A stretch of 64,000 bases of DNA from CAYNLK01 sp964398055 (GCA_964398055.1 CAYNLK010000021.1:1-64000); one strand, 5' to 3'; positions 26,625 through 35,371 are shown, numbered from the stretch's first letter. Program-made: numbers and translations. The notes: generated from the letters alone by a model not told the origin.

Positions 26625-27289
26625 TGCACCAGCTCCTTTTTGGGTAGAAAATCGGCCGCCCTGACAATGAGTTGAGCCGCGGCCTCAAGGCCAAGTCGAC
26701 CGGTATTGATCACCAGGTCATAGAGCAGCGGATCGGCCCAATCGACCTGGTAGAAACGCTTCAAGTAATCGGCCGAGGTCCGGTCACGTTTGAGCGCGGC
26801 CTCGGAGGCGCCCACGAGGTTGTAGTTAGCCCGCTCACACAGACGCTGAACGCGGGCCTCCAGCGGAGCCTCAATCCGCACATGCAGGGCCTCCGGTTGA
26901 TCTTTGAGAATTGCCTGCCCTCCCCGGCCCACAATCACCACGTTGCCGGCCTGGTAGGCTGTTTGGATGGTTTTTTGGATCAGGGCAATATTCTGAGCTT
27001 CATCCAGCAGATTGGCGACGATTTCAACCACCGAGCCGGGCCGATCCTCCGGAATGGTTTCGATCTGGGTAATCTTGCGGGGTGTGCCCAACAACCGATC
27101 TAAAAAGCCGCGAACCTCATGCGTATCCTCCGACAGGTCCCAGATTTCGTGTTCGGCCAGACCCATGTCCGCGGCTACTTCAGCCATCAACTCTTTGTCA
27201 AAGTAGCGATATCCCAACAACTCGCAAACACGACGGGCAATTTCATCACCGCCGCTACCGTACCTTCTGGATATGGTTACAACTGCCAT
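26621..27289 (-). CDS. Cytidylate-kinase-like family protein (paralogue 2)
   Basis: A 222-residue protein starting MAVVTISRRYGSGGDEIARR, with GSGGDE in the P-loop position. It also has VVIVGRGGQAIL near residue 112 and an Arg-rich lid (ASEAALKRDRTSADYLKRF). It is much closer to the protein at 28127 than to the one at 18356. The next gene (DUF166) overlaps by 4 bp, so the pair is co-expressed. A strong ggaggtgg site precedes the ATG. Confidence 0.8.
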   Translation of the reverse strand: MAVVTISRRYGSGGDEIARRVCELLGYRYFDKELMAEVAADMGLAEHEIWDLSEDTHEVRGFLDRLLGTPRKITQIETIPEDRPGSVVEIVANLLDEAQNIALIQKTIQTAYQAGNVVIVGRGGQAILKDQPEALHVRIEAPLEARVQRLCERANYNLVGASEAALKRDRTSADYLKRFYQVDWADPLLYDLVINTGRLGLEAAAQLIVRAADFLPKKELVQ

Positions 27290-27386
27290 CGTCCACCTCC
27301 GTTACAATCTCTCTAGAACCGGAGCAGTTCTCCGGCCTCGCTAACCGGGGCCGCGAGGTCAGCCCAATCCAAGGATAAACAAGCAA

Positions 27387-28034
27387 TTATACTTTAGCGC
27401 CGCACTCGCCGCAGAATTTGGCCCCGGGGCTGAGTTTGGCCCCACATTGGGTACAGTGGGCTTGCGCCTGGATTTTTGCGCCGCATTCTGGACAGAATTT
27501 GACATTGGCAGCCAGCGGCGCGTTGCAGTTAGGGCAGGTGGCGCGTACCCCCTCTCGCCAACTTTTTTCCTGCAACATCTCTCGATCTTCTTCGGCTACT
27601 TTGGAATGAGCCCACACCTCCTCCACCGTCCGGCTGGACTGGGCTGCCGCCATTTCTACACCCAGGTCCGGGGCGCACTCTTTGCACAGCCCCTTTTTCT
27701 GGTTCCAACAGTTCTTGCGGCAAACCCACGAAGAGCAACGCGGGCATTGGATAAAGTCCGGTTTGAGTTCTTGCATGGCCTTGTTAAAGGCTTCGTCGTG
27801 GGCTTGCTCCCAGGTAGCCGAACGGGCCCGTTCGCCCAGGTCGGCGGCCTTGCCAAACATGCCGCCAAACAGGCTGCTGGCGGTATCCAGGGCGCTGGAA
27901 ACCAGTCCCAGGGCCGAGGCTTCAAAACGCGTTCGATAACCGGTGCCGCAACGATCGCAGTAAAATTCGAACTGGAAGCCCTGGTTGGTGCTAAGGTCGG
28001 AGTAATTGCGGGTGAATTCAATTTTCTGGCTCAT
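27387..28034 (-). CDS. Multi-zinc-ribbon protein
   Basis: The ATG at 28034 is preceded by aggagaaag and gives 215 residues. It holds at least four Cys motifs: YCDRCGTGY near 25, QCPRCSSWVCRKNC near 103, TCPNCNAPL with FCPECGAK near 165-180, and HCTQCGAKL with FCGECGAKV at the end. The C-terminal pair is a typical double zinc ribbon. Such proteins often act as scaffolds or nucleic-acid-binding adaptors; no specific role can be given. Confidence 0.75.
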   Translation of the reverse strand: MSQKIEFTRNYSDLSTNQGFQFEFYCDRCGTGYRTRFEASALGLVSSALDTASSLFGGMFGKAADLGERARSATWEQAHDEAFNKAMQELKPDFIQCPRCSSWVCRKNCWNQKKGLCKECAPDLGVEMAAAQSSRTVEEVWAHSKVAEEDREMLQEKSWREGVRATCPNCNAPLAANVKFCPECGAKIQAQAHCTQCGAKLSPGAKFCGECGAKV

Positions 28035-28126
28035 ACTTTCTCCTGTTAATGGTTGGGTTAGTTGGTTGAATGACACGATTAAGTAGATTTTTGTTGTATT
28101 AACTGCTGTGCTTGACCGCGGTACGT

Positions 28127-28801
28127 TTATTCACCGCTTGGGTTAGTAGGCAGGTGATCCAGAGCCTTGACGATGAGCCGGGCGGCGGCTTCAAGCTCCA
28201 GATTACCGGTGTTGATCACCAAGTGATAAAGCAGCGGATCGGACCAGTCGACCTTATAAAAATGTCTCAAGTAACCGGCCGAGGCCCGGTCGTGCTCGCT
28301 AATTCTGGCCTGGGCCAACGCGGCGCTGATCTGTTGCCGGGTTTGCAACCGCTTCACCCGCACTGCTACAGGCGCTTCGATCCGAACGTGAAGAACGTCG
28401 GGCTGGTCTTTGAGGACAACCTGTCCCCCCCGGCCTACAATTACCAGATTATCGTGCCGGTAGGCCATCTGAAGAGCAGACTCAACCAGAGCCTGGCTTT
28501 GAGCCTTATTCAAGGCAGAGGCGGCCGTAGACTGGCCGCCAAAGAGTTCTTGCTGCCAGATTTCGGCTTGGGCAATGGTGCGAGGGCTGCGCCAACCAAC
28601 GATCAACTGATCAAAGAGGCTGCGGACGCGATAGTTGTTTTCAGAAAGGTCAACGATCTCACTCTCCGCCAGTCCCATCTTAGCGGCGGTATGGGCCAGC
28701 AACAACTTGTCGAAGTAACCATAGGCCAACAGTTCACAAAGCTGTCGGGCAATCTCGTCGCCGCCACTACCGTATTGGCGAGAAATCGTAATGACTGCCA
28801 T
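28127..28801 (-). CDS. Cytidylate-kinase-like family protein (paralogue 3)
   Basis: Starting at the ATG at 28801 behind aaggagct, this 224-residue protein begins MAVITISRQYGSGGDEIARQ. It shares the GRGGQVVLKDQPDVLHVRIEAP stretch with paralogue 2, so the two arose by duplication. They flank the zinc-ribbon gene. The function of the family is not established; nucleotide or small-molecule phosphorylation is possible. Confidence 0.8.
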   Translation of the reverse strand: MAVITISRQYGSGGDEIARQLCELLAYGYFDKLLLAHTAAKMGLAESEIVDLSENNYRVRSLFDQLIVGWRSPRTIAQAEIWQQELFGGQSTAASALNKAQSQALVESALQMAYRHDNLVIVGRGGQVVLKDQPDVLHVRIEAPVAVRVKRLQTRQQISAALAQARISEHDRASAGYLRHFYKVDWSDPLLYHLVINTGNLELEAAARLIVKALDHLPTNPSGE

Positions 28802-28850
28802 AGTCAAGCTCCTTCAGCCAACTTACCAACGGATGAGGGAGTAGTTACTC

Positions 28851-29162
28851 TTATTTTACCACATTTTGTCGCAAACCGCGCCGCTGAGCTTCAGCACACA
28901 AGGCCCGGGCAATGGCCGCCACCGCCAGCCCATTTGGACAACAGACCGAGTCGGCGGGAGCGTCTGCCAGAATCCAGATAGTCTGGTTAGTTAAAGCTAA
29001 TTCATCGTTCTTGCGGGCAGCCGCCATCACTTCCCACACTGACAGATCAAATTCGGCCAGCATAACCTCGTCGATATAGCAATTCTGGCAAGCTGTACAA
29101 TTGTTGATATCTTGGCCGGTGGCAGCCAGGATAATGAAGCGCAGCGCGCCGCGTTCGGCCAT
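28851..29162 (-). CDS. Degenerate HdrC-like ferredoxin protein
   Basis: A 103-residue protein that resembles heterodisulfide reductase subunit C in its order of segments: a first cluster motif CTACQNC (Cys 22, 25, 28), an FDLSVWEVMAAAR helix, TNQTIWIL, then a second motif reduced to CCPNGL (Cys 74, 75) and a final helix. HdrC normally has two complete 4Fe-4S sets; here the fourth Cys of the first set and two of the second are missing. It may bind one cluster or none. It follows the phosphoesterase gene and may belong to the malic enzyme and flavoprotein unit. Confidence 0.6.
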   Translation of the reverse strand: MAERGALRFIILAATGQDINNCTACQNCYIDEVMLAEFDLSVWEVMAAARKNDELALTNQTIWILADAPADSVCCPNGLAVAAIARALCAEAQRRGLRQNVVK

Positions 29163-29185
29163 ATTTGCTCAGGTAGCGTAAAAAA

Positions 29186-29932
29186 TTAATCAATGCCACC
29201 CCGCTGCAACACAGTTTGCAAATAAAGTCGATGTTCCGGGGCCAGGGGTAACAGTGATAACTTGCGGACGGTCACATGGGGTTCATAGTGAAGGTGATGA
29301 ATTTGTGCTCGACCGTTGTGCCAAACCGCAAAGGTAGGTTCAGGCACACCGTAGCGGGGTTGCCCCAGGCTGCCTGGACAGATAATCAGGCGATGGTCAA
29401 TTTGACGCATCGCCGGCATATGTGGTCCCCCCAATAAAATAACATCGGCCTCAACGTGACCAAAAAGTTCCCGCAAGCGGGCTTGTGGCATAGTGATGAG
29501 CATGTGGGTTTCGGTGGTCGAGTCATCGGGCGGCAGGCGGGTCAGATGAAAGCGAACGTTGGCCAGCTCGATGGTGAGTTCGGTGGGCAAAGCCGCCAGG
29601 TAAGCCCGGTCCTCGGCAGACAGCACCGAGCGGGTATGGACCAGGGTAGCTTCCACCAACTCATCGCCATCTGGTTCAAAAGAAGAGCGAGTCTCCGGGG
29701 CGCCCACCGCCCGGTCGTGTCGGCCGCTGATCAAGTGAGTGGCGCTGGCCCGGACCGCCTCCAGGCAACGTTGGGGGTCCGGGCCATAGCCAACAATATC
29801 ACCCAGGCCCAGCACCGCCAGAGGCTGCACCTCGGTCTGCTGCAAGGTGATCAACGCCTCCCAATTGGCGTGCAAATCACCAAAGATGACGATGCGGGCC
29901 GGTTTGTAAGAAATTTGAATGCGTTGTTTAAT
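29186..29932 (-). CDS. Calcineurin-like metallophosphoesterase with probable AUU start
   Basis: The fold motifs are GDLHANWEAL, GDIVGYGPDP, SGRHDRA and GGPHMP, which match DxH, GDxxG, GNHD-like and GHTH-like metal sites. The only ATG, GTG or TTG in frame near the N-terminus is a TTG at 29875, which would remove the catalytic Asp of GDLH. Upstream the frame is open to a TAG. An ATT at 29932-29930, seven bases after ggag and overlapping the preceding TAA stop (ATTAA), restores a normal N-terminus of 248 residues. The protein probably hydrolyses a phosphodiester or phosphoprotein; its substrate is unknown. Coupling to the flavoprotein gene is likely. Confidence 0.7.
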   Translation of the reverse strand: MKQRIQISYKPARIVIFGDLHANWEALITLQQTEVQPLAVLGLGDIVGYGPDPQRCLEAVRASATHLISGRHDRAVGAPETRSSFEPDGDELVEATLVHTRSVLSAEDRAYLAALPTELTIELANVRFHLTRLPPDDSTTETHMLITMPQARLRELFGHVEADVILLGGPHMPAMRQIDHRLIICPGSLGQPRYGVPEPTFAVWHNGRAQIHHLHYEPHVTVRKLSLLPLAPEHRLYLQTVLQRGGID

Positions 29933-30854
29933 GCTCCAACTCCACTACTTTGCGGAACGTAAGATATTCGTAGGCGCTTAGAGCCGCTTTAGCCCCCTCA
30001 CCTGCGGCAATGAGTACCTGCTCGGCGTAAGCATCAGTTACGTCGCCGGCGGCAAATAAACCCAGGCAACTGGTTCGATTGACATTGTCAATCATCACCC
30101 GACCTTTGTTATCCAGATCGACCAGCCCCCTCACCGGGTCGGTATTGGGGATCAGCCCCAGCTCGATGAAAACGCCATCCGTATTGATCTTGACCTCTTT
30201 GCCCTCCGGCGACTCTAAGATGATTCGCTCGACAAAACCGTCGCCTTCAAGCGCCTTCACCTGATGTCCCTCCATGACCACCACCTTCATCGGGTCGGCG
30301 ATAAGGCTCTGGGCCATAGGATCGGTCAAGACAGTTCGAGACGGGGCCACCAAATGGACCGTTTCGGCGACCTGGGCCAATTCAGCCACGGCGCGCACAG
30401 CCAACATGCCATCGCCAATCACGATGGTGCGCTTGCCGATGAACTGCGGCGCGTAGCTGATGGCCGAGTAACTCACCCCCCGACCGATAAATTTCTGCTC
30501 CCCCGGTACATTTAGATGGCGCACATTTGAACCGGTGGCCAGAATAATGCTCAATGTCTGTAACTCGTCCTCACCTGCAAGTTTTACCAAAAACGTATCA
30601 TCTTTCTTGGTCACACTTTTGACTGCTTCAAGGCGATGGGCAAAGTCGAGATATTCTAACTCACGCCGAAACTTGTCAACGATATCGGCGCCGCGAATGG
30701 TTGTCTGGGTTTCCACCCAGGGCAGCACCATGTGGTAATTGGTTTTACCGCCCAGATCGCTGCTGACCAGGATAACATTCAAGCGTTTGCGGATAGCATA
30801 AATAGCGGCAGTTAAACCCGCCGGCCCACCTCCAATGATGATTAAATCGTACAT
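29928..30854 (-). CDS. Thioredoxin-reductase-like FAD/NAD(P) oxidoreductase lacking the CxxC
   Basis: A 308-residue flavoprotein with the FAD motif GGGPAGLTAAIYA at the N-terminus, the NAD(P) fold IVIGDGMLAVRAV near 145-157, and the second FAD motif LGLFAAGDVTD near 275. Its length and order match thioredoxin reductase. However, where TrxB has CATC it has SAIS (residues 130-133, in GVSYSAISYAPQF). Without these cysteines it cannot reduce thioredoxin in the usual way. It may act as a ferredoxin or flavodoxin NAD(P) reductase. A gaggg site precedes the ATG. Confidence 0.8.
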   Translation of the reverse strand: MYDLIIIGGGPAGLTAAIYAIRKRLNVILVSSDLGGKTNYHMVLPWVETQTTIRGADIVDKFRRELEYLDFAHRLEAVKSVTKKDDTFLVKLAGEDELQTLSIILATGSNVRHLNVPGEQKFIGRGVSYSAISYAPQFIGKRTIVIGDGMLAVRAVAELAQVAETVHLVAPSRTVLTDPMAQSLIADPMKVVVMEGHQVKALEGDGFVERIILESPEGKEVKINTDGVFIELGLIPNTDPVRGLVDLDNKGRVMIDNVNRTSCLGLFAAGDVTDAYAEQVLIAAGEGAKAALSAYEYLTFRKVVELEH

Positions 30855-30925
30855 TTTGCCCTCCTGAGGTGCAAATATATCTCAACAAACCATCTAACCA
30901 CCTAACTGGCTTCACCACCCGGCCT

Positions 30926-32287
30926 TTACTCTATCGGACACTCGGCAATCAGGCCCTGCTCCATCATCATCCGGCTCAGGTCGTGGGAACGTTGGATCAT
31001 GCGGGTGGCGTTCTCCAGTAGCTCTTCGTAAGAGAGATCCAGGCGAGCAATACCCTGTTCAATAGCCTTGCGCCCCACCGCGGCGGCCTCATAGGCAAAT
31101 ACCCGCCAGTCATCCATAGTAGGCAGAATATGATCCGGCCCCAACTTGTCGCCGACCTGGTCAGCCAGCGCCTCGGCGGCGGCAAAGCACATCTCGTCGG
31201 TGATGGTTGAGGCCCGCACGTCGAGCGCACCCCGGAAAATACCGGGGAAACCCAGCGAGTTGTTGACCTGGTTGGGAAAATCTGACCGGCCGGTAGCCAT
31301 AATGGCCGCGCCCGCTTCCAGCGCCTCCCAGGGCCAGATTTCCGGCACCGGGTTGGCGCAGGCAAAGATGATGGCATCTTTGGCCATCAATTTAACCCAC
31401 TCAGGCAGAATGGTGCCCGGACCGGGCTTGGACAGGGCCACCACCACATCGGCGTCTCGCATCGCCTCGGCAATACCGCCCTCTCGCCCCTCGGCATTGG
31501 TCATCTGGCACAGCCGCCACTTGTTCACAAATTCAAAGCGCCGTTTGAACAGGTCTTCCCGGTGCTTACCCAGGATACCTTGACTATCGACCATGGTGGC
31601 TTTGGCCGGATCGATGCCCCAGGCAAAGGCCAGGCGCGAGCAGGTTACGTTGCTGGCCCCGGAGCCGATGAAAGTGACCCGCACCTCCTCCTTCTTTTTG
31701 CCGACGACCTTGAGCGCATTCATCAAGCCGGCCAGCGTTACCGTGGCCGTGCCCTGGGCGTCATCGTGCCAGACCGGGATTTCGGCTTCAGCCCGCAGCG
31801 TGTCTAAAATGCGAAAACATTTGGGTTGGGAAATGTCTTCCAGGTTGACCCCGCCAAAAGAAGGCTGCAATAGCAAAACAGTTTCAATGAACTTATCGGG
31901 GTCTTTGGTATCCAGGCAAATGGGGAAACCATCGACGCCGCCCAGGTATTTGTAGAGCAGCACTTTGCCTTCCATCACCGGCATGGCCGCTTTGGGGCCA
32001 ATGTCGCCCAGGCCCAACACTCGGGTGCCGTCGCTGATCACCGCGACGCTGTTCCATTTGTTGGTGTGGTCGTACACTCGTTCGGGGTTGGCCTGAATGT
32101 CCCGGCAGGGGGCGGCTACGCCAGGGGTATACCAGATGGCAAAATCATTGATGTCCCGCACACAGCATTTCAGGGCGCTCTCGATCTTGCCGCGGTAGAA
32201 CGGATGCAACTGCATGGCATCGGCTGAAGGCTTTTTGGCTTTGGCCAATAACTCTTCAACATTGAACTGTTTTTGTTCTTTTAGCAT
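30926..32287 (-). CDS. NAD(P)-dependent malic enzyme
   Basis: A 453-residue enzyme of the short bacterial type. The malic-domain Tyr region DFAIWYTPGVAAPCRDI (about 48-64), the catalytic Lys region in FPICLDTKDPDKF, the metal ligands in PVWHDDAQGTATVTLAGL (about 172-190) and the dinucleotide fold VTFIGSGASNVTCSRLA (about 203-220) are all visible. It decarboxylates malate to pyruvate. The coenzyme cannot be fixed by eye. It lies between the CODH/ACS genes and the flavoprotein and probably starts its own unit, with aaaggagtg before the ATG. Confidence 0.93.
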   Translation of the reverse strand: MLKEQKQFNVEELLAKAKKPSADAMQLHPFYRGKIESALKCCVRDINDFAIWYTPGVAAPCRDIQANPERVYDHTNKWNSVAVISDGTRVLGLGDIGPKAAMPVMEGKVLLYKYLGGVDGFPICLDTKDPDKFIETVLLLQPSFGGVNLEDISQPKCFRILDTLRAEAEIPVWHDDAQGTATVTLAGLMNALKVVGKKKEEVRVTFIGSGASNVTCSRLAFAWGIDPAKATMVDSQGILGKHREDLFKRRFEFVNKWRLCQMTNAEGREGGIAEAMRDADVVVALSKPGPGTILPEWVKLMAKDAIIFACANPVPEIWPWEALEAGAAIMATGRSDFPNQVNNSLGFPGIFRGALDVRASTITDEMCFAAAEALADQVGDKLGPDHILPTMDDWRVFAYEAAAVGRKAIEQGIARLDLSYEELLENATRMIQRSHDLSRMMMEQGLIAECPIE

Positions 32288-32486
32288 CTTTCACTCCTTT
32301 GTGAAGTCTATAAACAGTAAAGCAAACAACCACCATGGAACCTATCGAGTTCGCATGGTTTGTTGTTTGCTTATATTATACTGCTTATTGGCGATTTTGT
32401 CCCAATTTTTTGGGATAATTGGGCAGGAATATTTTTGGGGTAGACCATTCCCCCAAATTTTGGAGACGCCTGTGCTCGACTGCTCC

Positions 32487-33407
32487 CTACACCCGCAGAT
32501 AAGAGTCGGTATAGATGATATCGTTGTAGAGAATCTGGACCGTCTTGAAGATATCTACCTGTTCGGGATCCGTCATATCGACGTCGTCAGCCGTGAGTTT
32601 GTCCATCGCTACCGTTTTGTCATACAGGGTGACCAGTAACTTGCCCAGGCCGGTGCTGTCGTCACGCTCGTTGACAATGCGGATAAACTCTTTGAGTTCT
32701 TTATCCAGCGGGTTGGCGATAGCATAATCAACCCCTACCGCCAGCAGCATCACCATGTAGGTACGGTTGATCAGAGGGCGCATCTCGTACGGCACGCCAT
32801 TGGAGACGTTGGTAACGCCAACATTGGTCATCGGCGGCGGATCGCCGGCCAGTTTGAGAATGCGGATGGCCTCGACGCATTCCGGGCAATACTCCTGGCA
32901 GCCGCTCACCGTGAGCACCAGCGGGTCGATGAGCAGATCTTCCATCGGCATATCCAGTTCGATGGCCCGGGGTAATAATTTTTCCAGCGCAATGTTCACC
33001 CGCTCCTCGGCGCTGACCGGGATGCCGCTTTTGCCCATGGTCAACGCGATCAATTTGGCATTGTATTTCTTGGCCAGCGGCGGCACTACTTCCAACCGCT
33101 CTTCCTCAGCCGAAACCGAGTTAATGATGCACTGGTGTTTGGCTACCTTCAGCCCCTCCTCGATCGCCGCCAGATTGGTTGTGTCGAGGCACAACGGCAC
33201 GTCCACCACCGCTTGAACCCCCTTGACCAGCCAGGGCATAATCTCGTGCCCGGCTTTTTTCTGGGGGCCAATGTTCAAATCGACGTAAGCTGCGCCGCCT
33301 TCAACCTGAGCCACAGCCAGTTCCTGGAAGAACTTGATGTTTTGCTCGGCCAGGGCCTCTTTAACTCGGGGCGAAATAATGTGAATATTTTCACCGATGA
33401 TTTGCAT
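32487..33407 (-). CDS. acsE: Methyltetrahydrofolate:corrinoid methyltransferase, AcsE-type
   Basis: A 306-residue pterin-binding TIM-barrel protein beginning MQIIGENIHIISPRVKEAL. Folate-site motifs are seen in YVDLNIGPQKKAGHE near 39, VPLCLDTTNLAAIEEGLK near 75 and INSVSAEEERLEVV near 96, and the late NVGVTNVSNGVP near 196. AcsE moves the methyl group from methyl-tetrahydrofolate to cob(I)alamin of the corrinoid iron-sulfur protein. It is the last gene of the CODH/ACS set. A second, MtgA-like member of the family is at 58873, so this copy is best assigned to acetyl-CoA synthesis. Confidence 0.88.
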   Translation of the reverse strand: MQIIGENIHIISPRVKEALAEQNIKFFQELAVAQVEGGAAYVDLNIGPQKKAGHEIMPWLVKGVQAVVDVPLCLDTTNLAAIEEGLKVAKHQCIINSVSAEEERLEVVPPLAKKYNAKLIALTMGKSGIPVSAEERVNIALEKLLPRAIELDMPMEDLLIDPLVLTVSGCQEYCPECVEAIRILKLAGDPPPMTNVGVTNVSNGVPYEMRPLINRTYMVMLLAVGVDYAIANPLDKELKEFIRIVNERDDSTGLGKLLVTLYDKTVAMDKLTADDVDMTDPEQVDIFKTVQILYNDIIYTDSYLRV

Positions 33408-33460
33408 TGGATTCTCCTTTTAAGAATTAGAAATTAAAAGTTAAAAATTTAAAGTTGGGG

Positions 33461-33495
33461 AGTAGGAAGTAGGGAGTAGGGAGTAGGGAGTAGGG
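33461..33495. repeat. Heptamer repeat, five AGTAGGR units
   Basis: Five 7-bp units (agtagga once, agtaggg four times) lie in the 171-bp gap between the AcsE and CooC genes. An AT-rich run precedes them and short ttcgctccacg repeats follow to about 33566. Confidence 0.8.
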
Positions 33496-33578
33496 ATTAA
33501 GAATTAAAAGTCAGCAACTTAAATTCCACGCTCCACGCTCTTCGCTCCACGTTCTTCGCTCCACGCTATCCCATCAAC

Positions 33579-34388
33579 TCACACCAACACCGTGGCGCCA
33601 ACCAATTGATCCATCATCTCCGCTACGGCCTGATACACCGGCGACTCATCCCCCAACTCCACCAGGGGACGGCCGCTGAATTCAAACTCCATCAGGGCTT
33701 GATCGGCCGGAATAATGCCTAACAACGGCGCGCCGACCGCTTTGGCCGCCGTTTTGAGCGGCGGCGGCATTTCACCGCCGGGCGCCCGATTGACGATGAG
33801 GTGCGTGTGGCCGATCTCGATGTTCAACTCGGTCACCAACTCGACCACCCGTTGGGCCGCAACGATACCGCGCTGGCTGGGGTCGGTCACAATGAGCAGA
33901 TGTTCCACGTTGCGGGTGGTTCGCCGGCTGAGATGCTCTAAACCGGCCTCGTTATCCATCACCACATATGGATACCGGTCGCTCAAGCGATCGATTACCA
34001 GGCGCATGGCATTATTGGCCGGGCAATAACAACCCGGTCCTTCCGGCCGGCCCATCGCCAACAGGTCCACATTATCCCCTTCAACAATGATCGAACGGAT
34101 GTGATAATCAAAGTAATCGTGCTTGGTTAAGCCGCCGACCAACCCGCCGGTCATTACCCCGGCGGTGCTGTCGGTTTGCACCTGGGCCAGCATCTCCTCG
34201 CGGATGTGGCCTACCGTGTCCTGATCTACCAGGGGCAACCCCAGTACCAGGTTCAGGTTGCTGCTGGGGTCGGCGTCGATGGCCAGCACCGGGCCTAAGC
34301 TGTGTTGAGTCAGGTAGCGGATCACCATCGCACACACGGTGGTTTTGCCGGTGCCGCCTTTGCCGGCGACTGCAATCGTAGTCGTCAT
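33579..34388 (-). CDS. cooC: CooC-type ATPase for CODH/ACS nickel maturation
   Basis: The ATG at 34388 follows aggaggatc and gives 269 residues starting TTTIAVAGKGGTGKTTVCAM, a deviant Walker A of the MinD/CooC class. DADPSSNLNLVLGLP near 40 and the dimer-interface pair CYCPAN near 130 (CxC) are the features that mark CooC, where the cysteines bind Ni or Zn between subunits. It uses ATP to help insert nickel into the C-cluster of CODH or the A-cluster of ACS. Its place beside the structural genes supports this. Confidence 0.9.
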   Translation of the reverse strand: MTTTIAVAGKGGTGKTTVCAMVIRYLTQHSLGPVLAIDADPSSNLNLVLGLPLVDQDTVGHIREEMLAQVQTDSTAGVMTGGLVGGLTKHDYFDYHIRSIIVEGDNVDLLAMGRPEGPGCYCPANNAMRLVIDRLSDRYPYVVMDNEAGLEHLSRRTTRNVEHLLIVTDPSQRGIVAAQRVVELVTELNIEIGHTHLIVNRAPGGEMPPPLKTAAKAVGAPLLGIIPADQALMEFEFSGRPLVELGDESPVYQAVAEMMDQLVGATVLV

Positions 34389-34414
34389 GAATTGTTGATC
34401 CTCCTGGGGGTCAA

Positions 34415-35320
34415 TTACAAGACCCCGTACATTTGATTCGGGCCAAGCAGTTCCGGGAAACGAACCCGCAATGCCTGGCGAGCTGTATAACACAGGTGGC
34501 AGGCATCCACATAACCAGTTTGATGACCCAGTTCATAATCCCGAACCAGGCGGGCAGGACCACCGGCCAACAACGGCCCAACAATCGGATGGCTGGCGGG
34601 ATCATATGCCGCCACAATTTGCTTAAGGGAACGCTGGAATAGATTACCCATCACCACCCCCTGGCACAGATGCAAATTCCCCAGGGGATCCAGGTGAATG
34701 CGGCCAGGCTCGGCTAAATCTTCATAGGGACACTCAGTGAAGGAATCCCAGGGCCGGCGCGGCAGCCCTTCCACCAACATTTCAGCGGCCCGCCCTCGAT
34801 ACATCACTCCGCCGCCGGTCAGCGGTTCGCCCGGTTCAGACTCGCCGGGTTGACGATAACGGGTCGGGGGGTCAATAGAAATCGCAGTGGCCGTGATGAG
34901 TCCTAATTGGCGGGCCGCGGCCAGGCCCTGGCGGGCTTCAGGCGTTTCCATGGATTGGCCGTGAAAAAGATCACTGGAAAGTTCAAGCGTATCCAGGCCG
35001 GCTTCCACTAGTGGGCGCAGCCATACTTCGGCATCGGCCTGGCTGGTAGCCCAGTAGCCATTACTCACAATCCCAACCCAGAATCCCAACGCCTTGGCCC
35101 GAGCGACCGCCTTGAGCAGGATGGGGTAGTAGAGAAAGGCTTCGCCGCCTTCAAAGTAGATTTGACGAATGGTGCCCAGCTCTAACGCCTGCTGGAAAAC
35201 CTGGTCAAGTTGGGCCAGGGTGAACACACCCGTTTGCCGCGGGCTGCCCCACACAAAGCAATGGTCACACTCATAGTTACATTGGTACGTCAGTAGAATG
35301 TGTAAACCGGTCAGGTTCAC
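34415..35320 (-). CDS. Radical SAM protein with C-terminal extra cysteines
   Basis: A 301-residue protein from a GTG start. The radical SAM cluster motif CNYECDHC is at residues 14-21, followed by the SAM-binding YFEGGEAFLYYP near 55. The C-terminal third has more cysteines (FTECPYEDLA near 200, LHLCQGVV near 218 and CHLCYTARQAL near 275), which looks like a SPASM-like site for extra Fe-S clusters. The product is unknown. Its position between the DUF4445 activator and CooC suggests a role in cofactor or protein modification for the CODH/ACS system. Confidence 0.85.
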   Translation of the reverse strand: MNLTGLHILLTYQCNYECDHCFVWGSPRQTGVFTLAQLDQVFQQALELGTIRQIYFEGGEAFLYYPILLKAVARAKALGFWVGIVSNGYWATSQADAEVWLRPLVEAGLDTLELSSDLFHGQSMETPEARQGLAAARQLGLITATAISIDPPTRYRQPGESEPGEPLTGGGVMYRGRAAEMLVEGLPRRPWDSFTECPYEDLAEPGRIHLDPLGNLHLCQGVVMGNLFQRSLKQIVAAYDPASHPIVGPLLAGGPARLVRDYELGHQTGYVDACHLCYTARQALRVRFPELLGPNQMYGVL

Positions 35321-35371
35321 CAGCCACCTTCCTTTCAGCGCAGCCCCTTCAGAACTATTGCCCGGTTTGAG

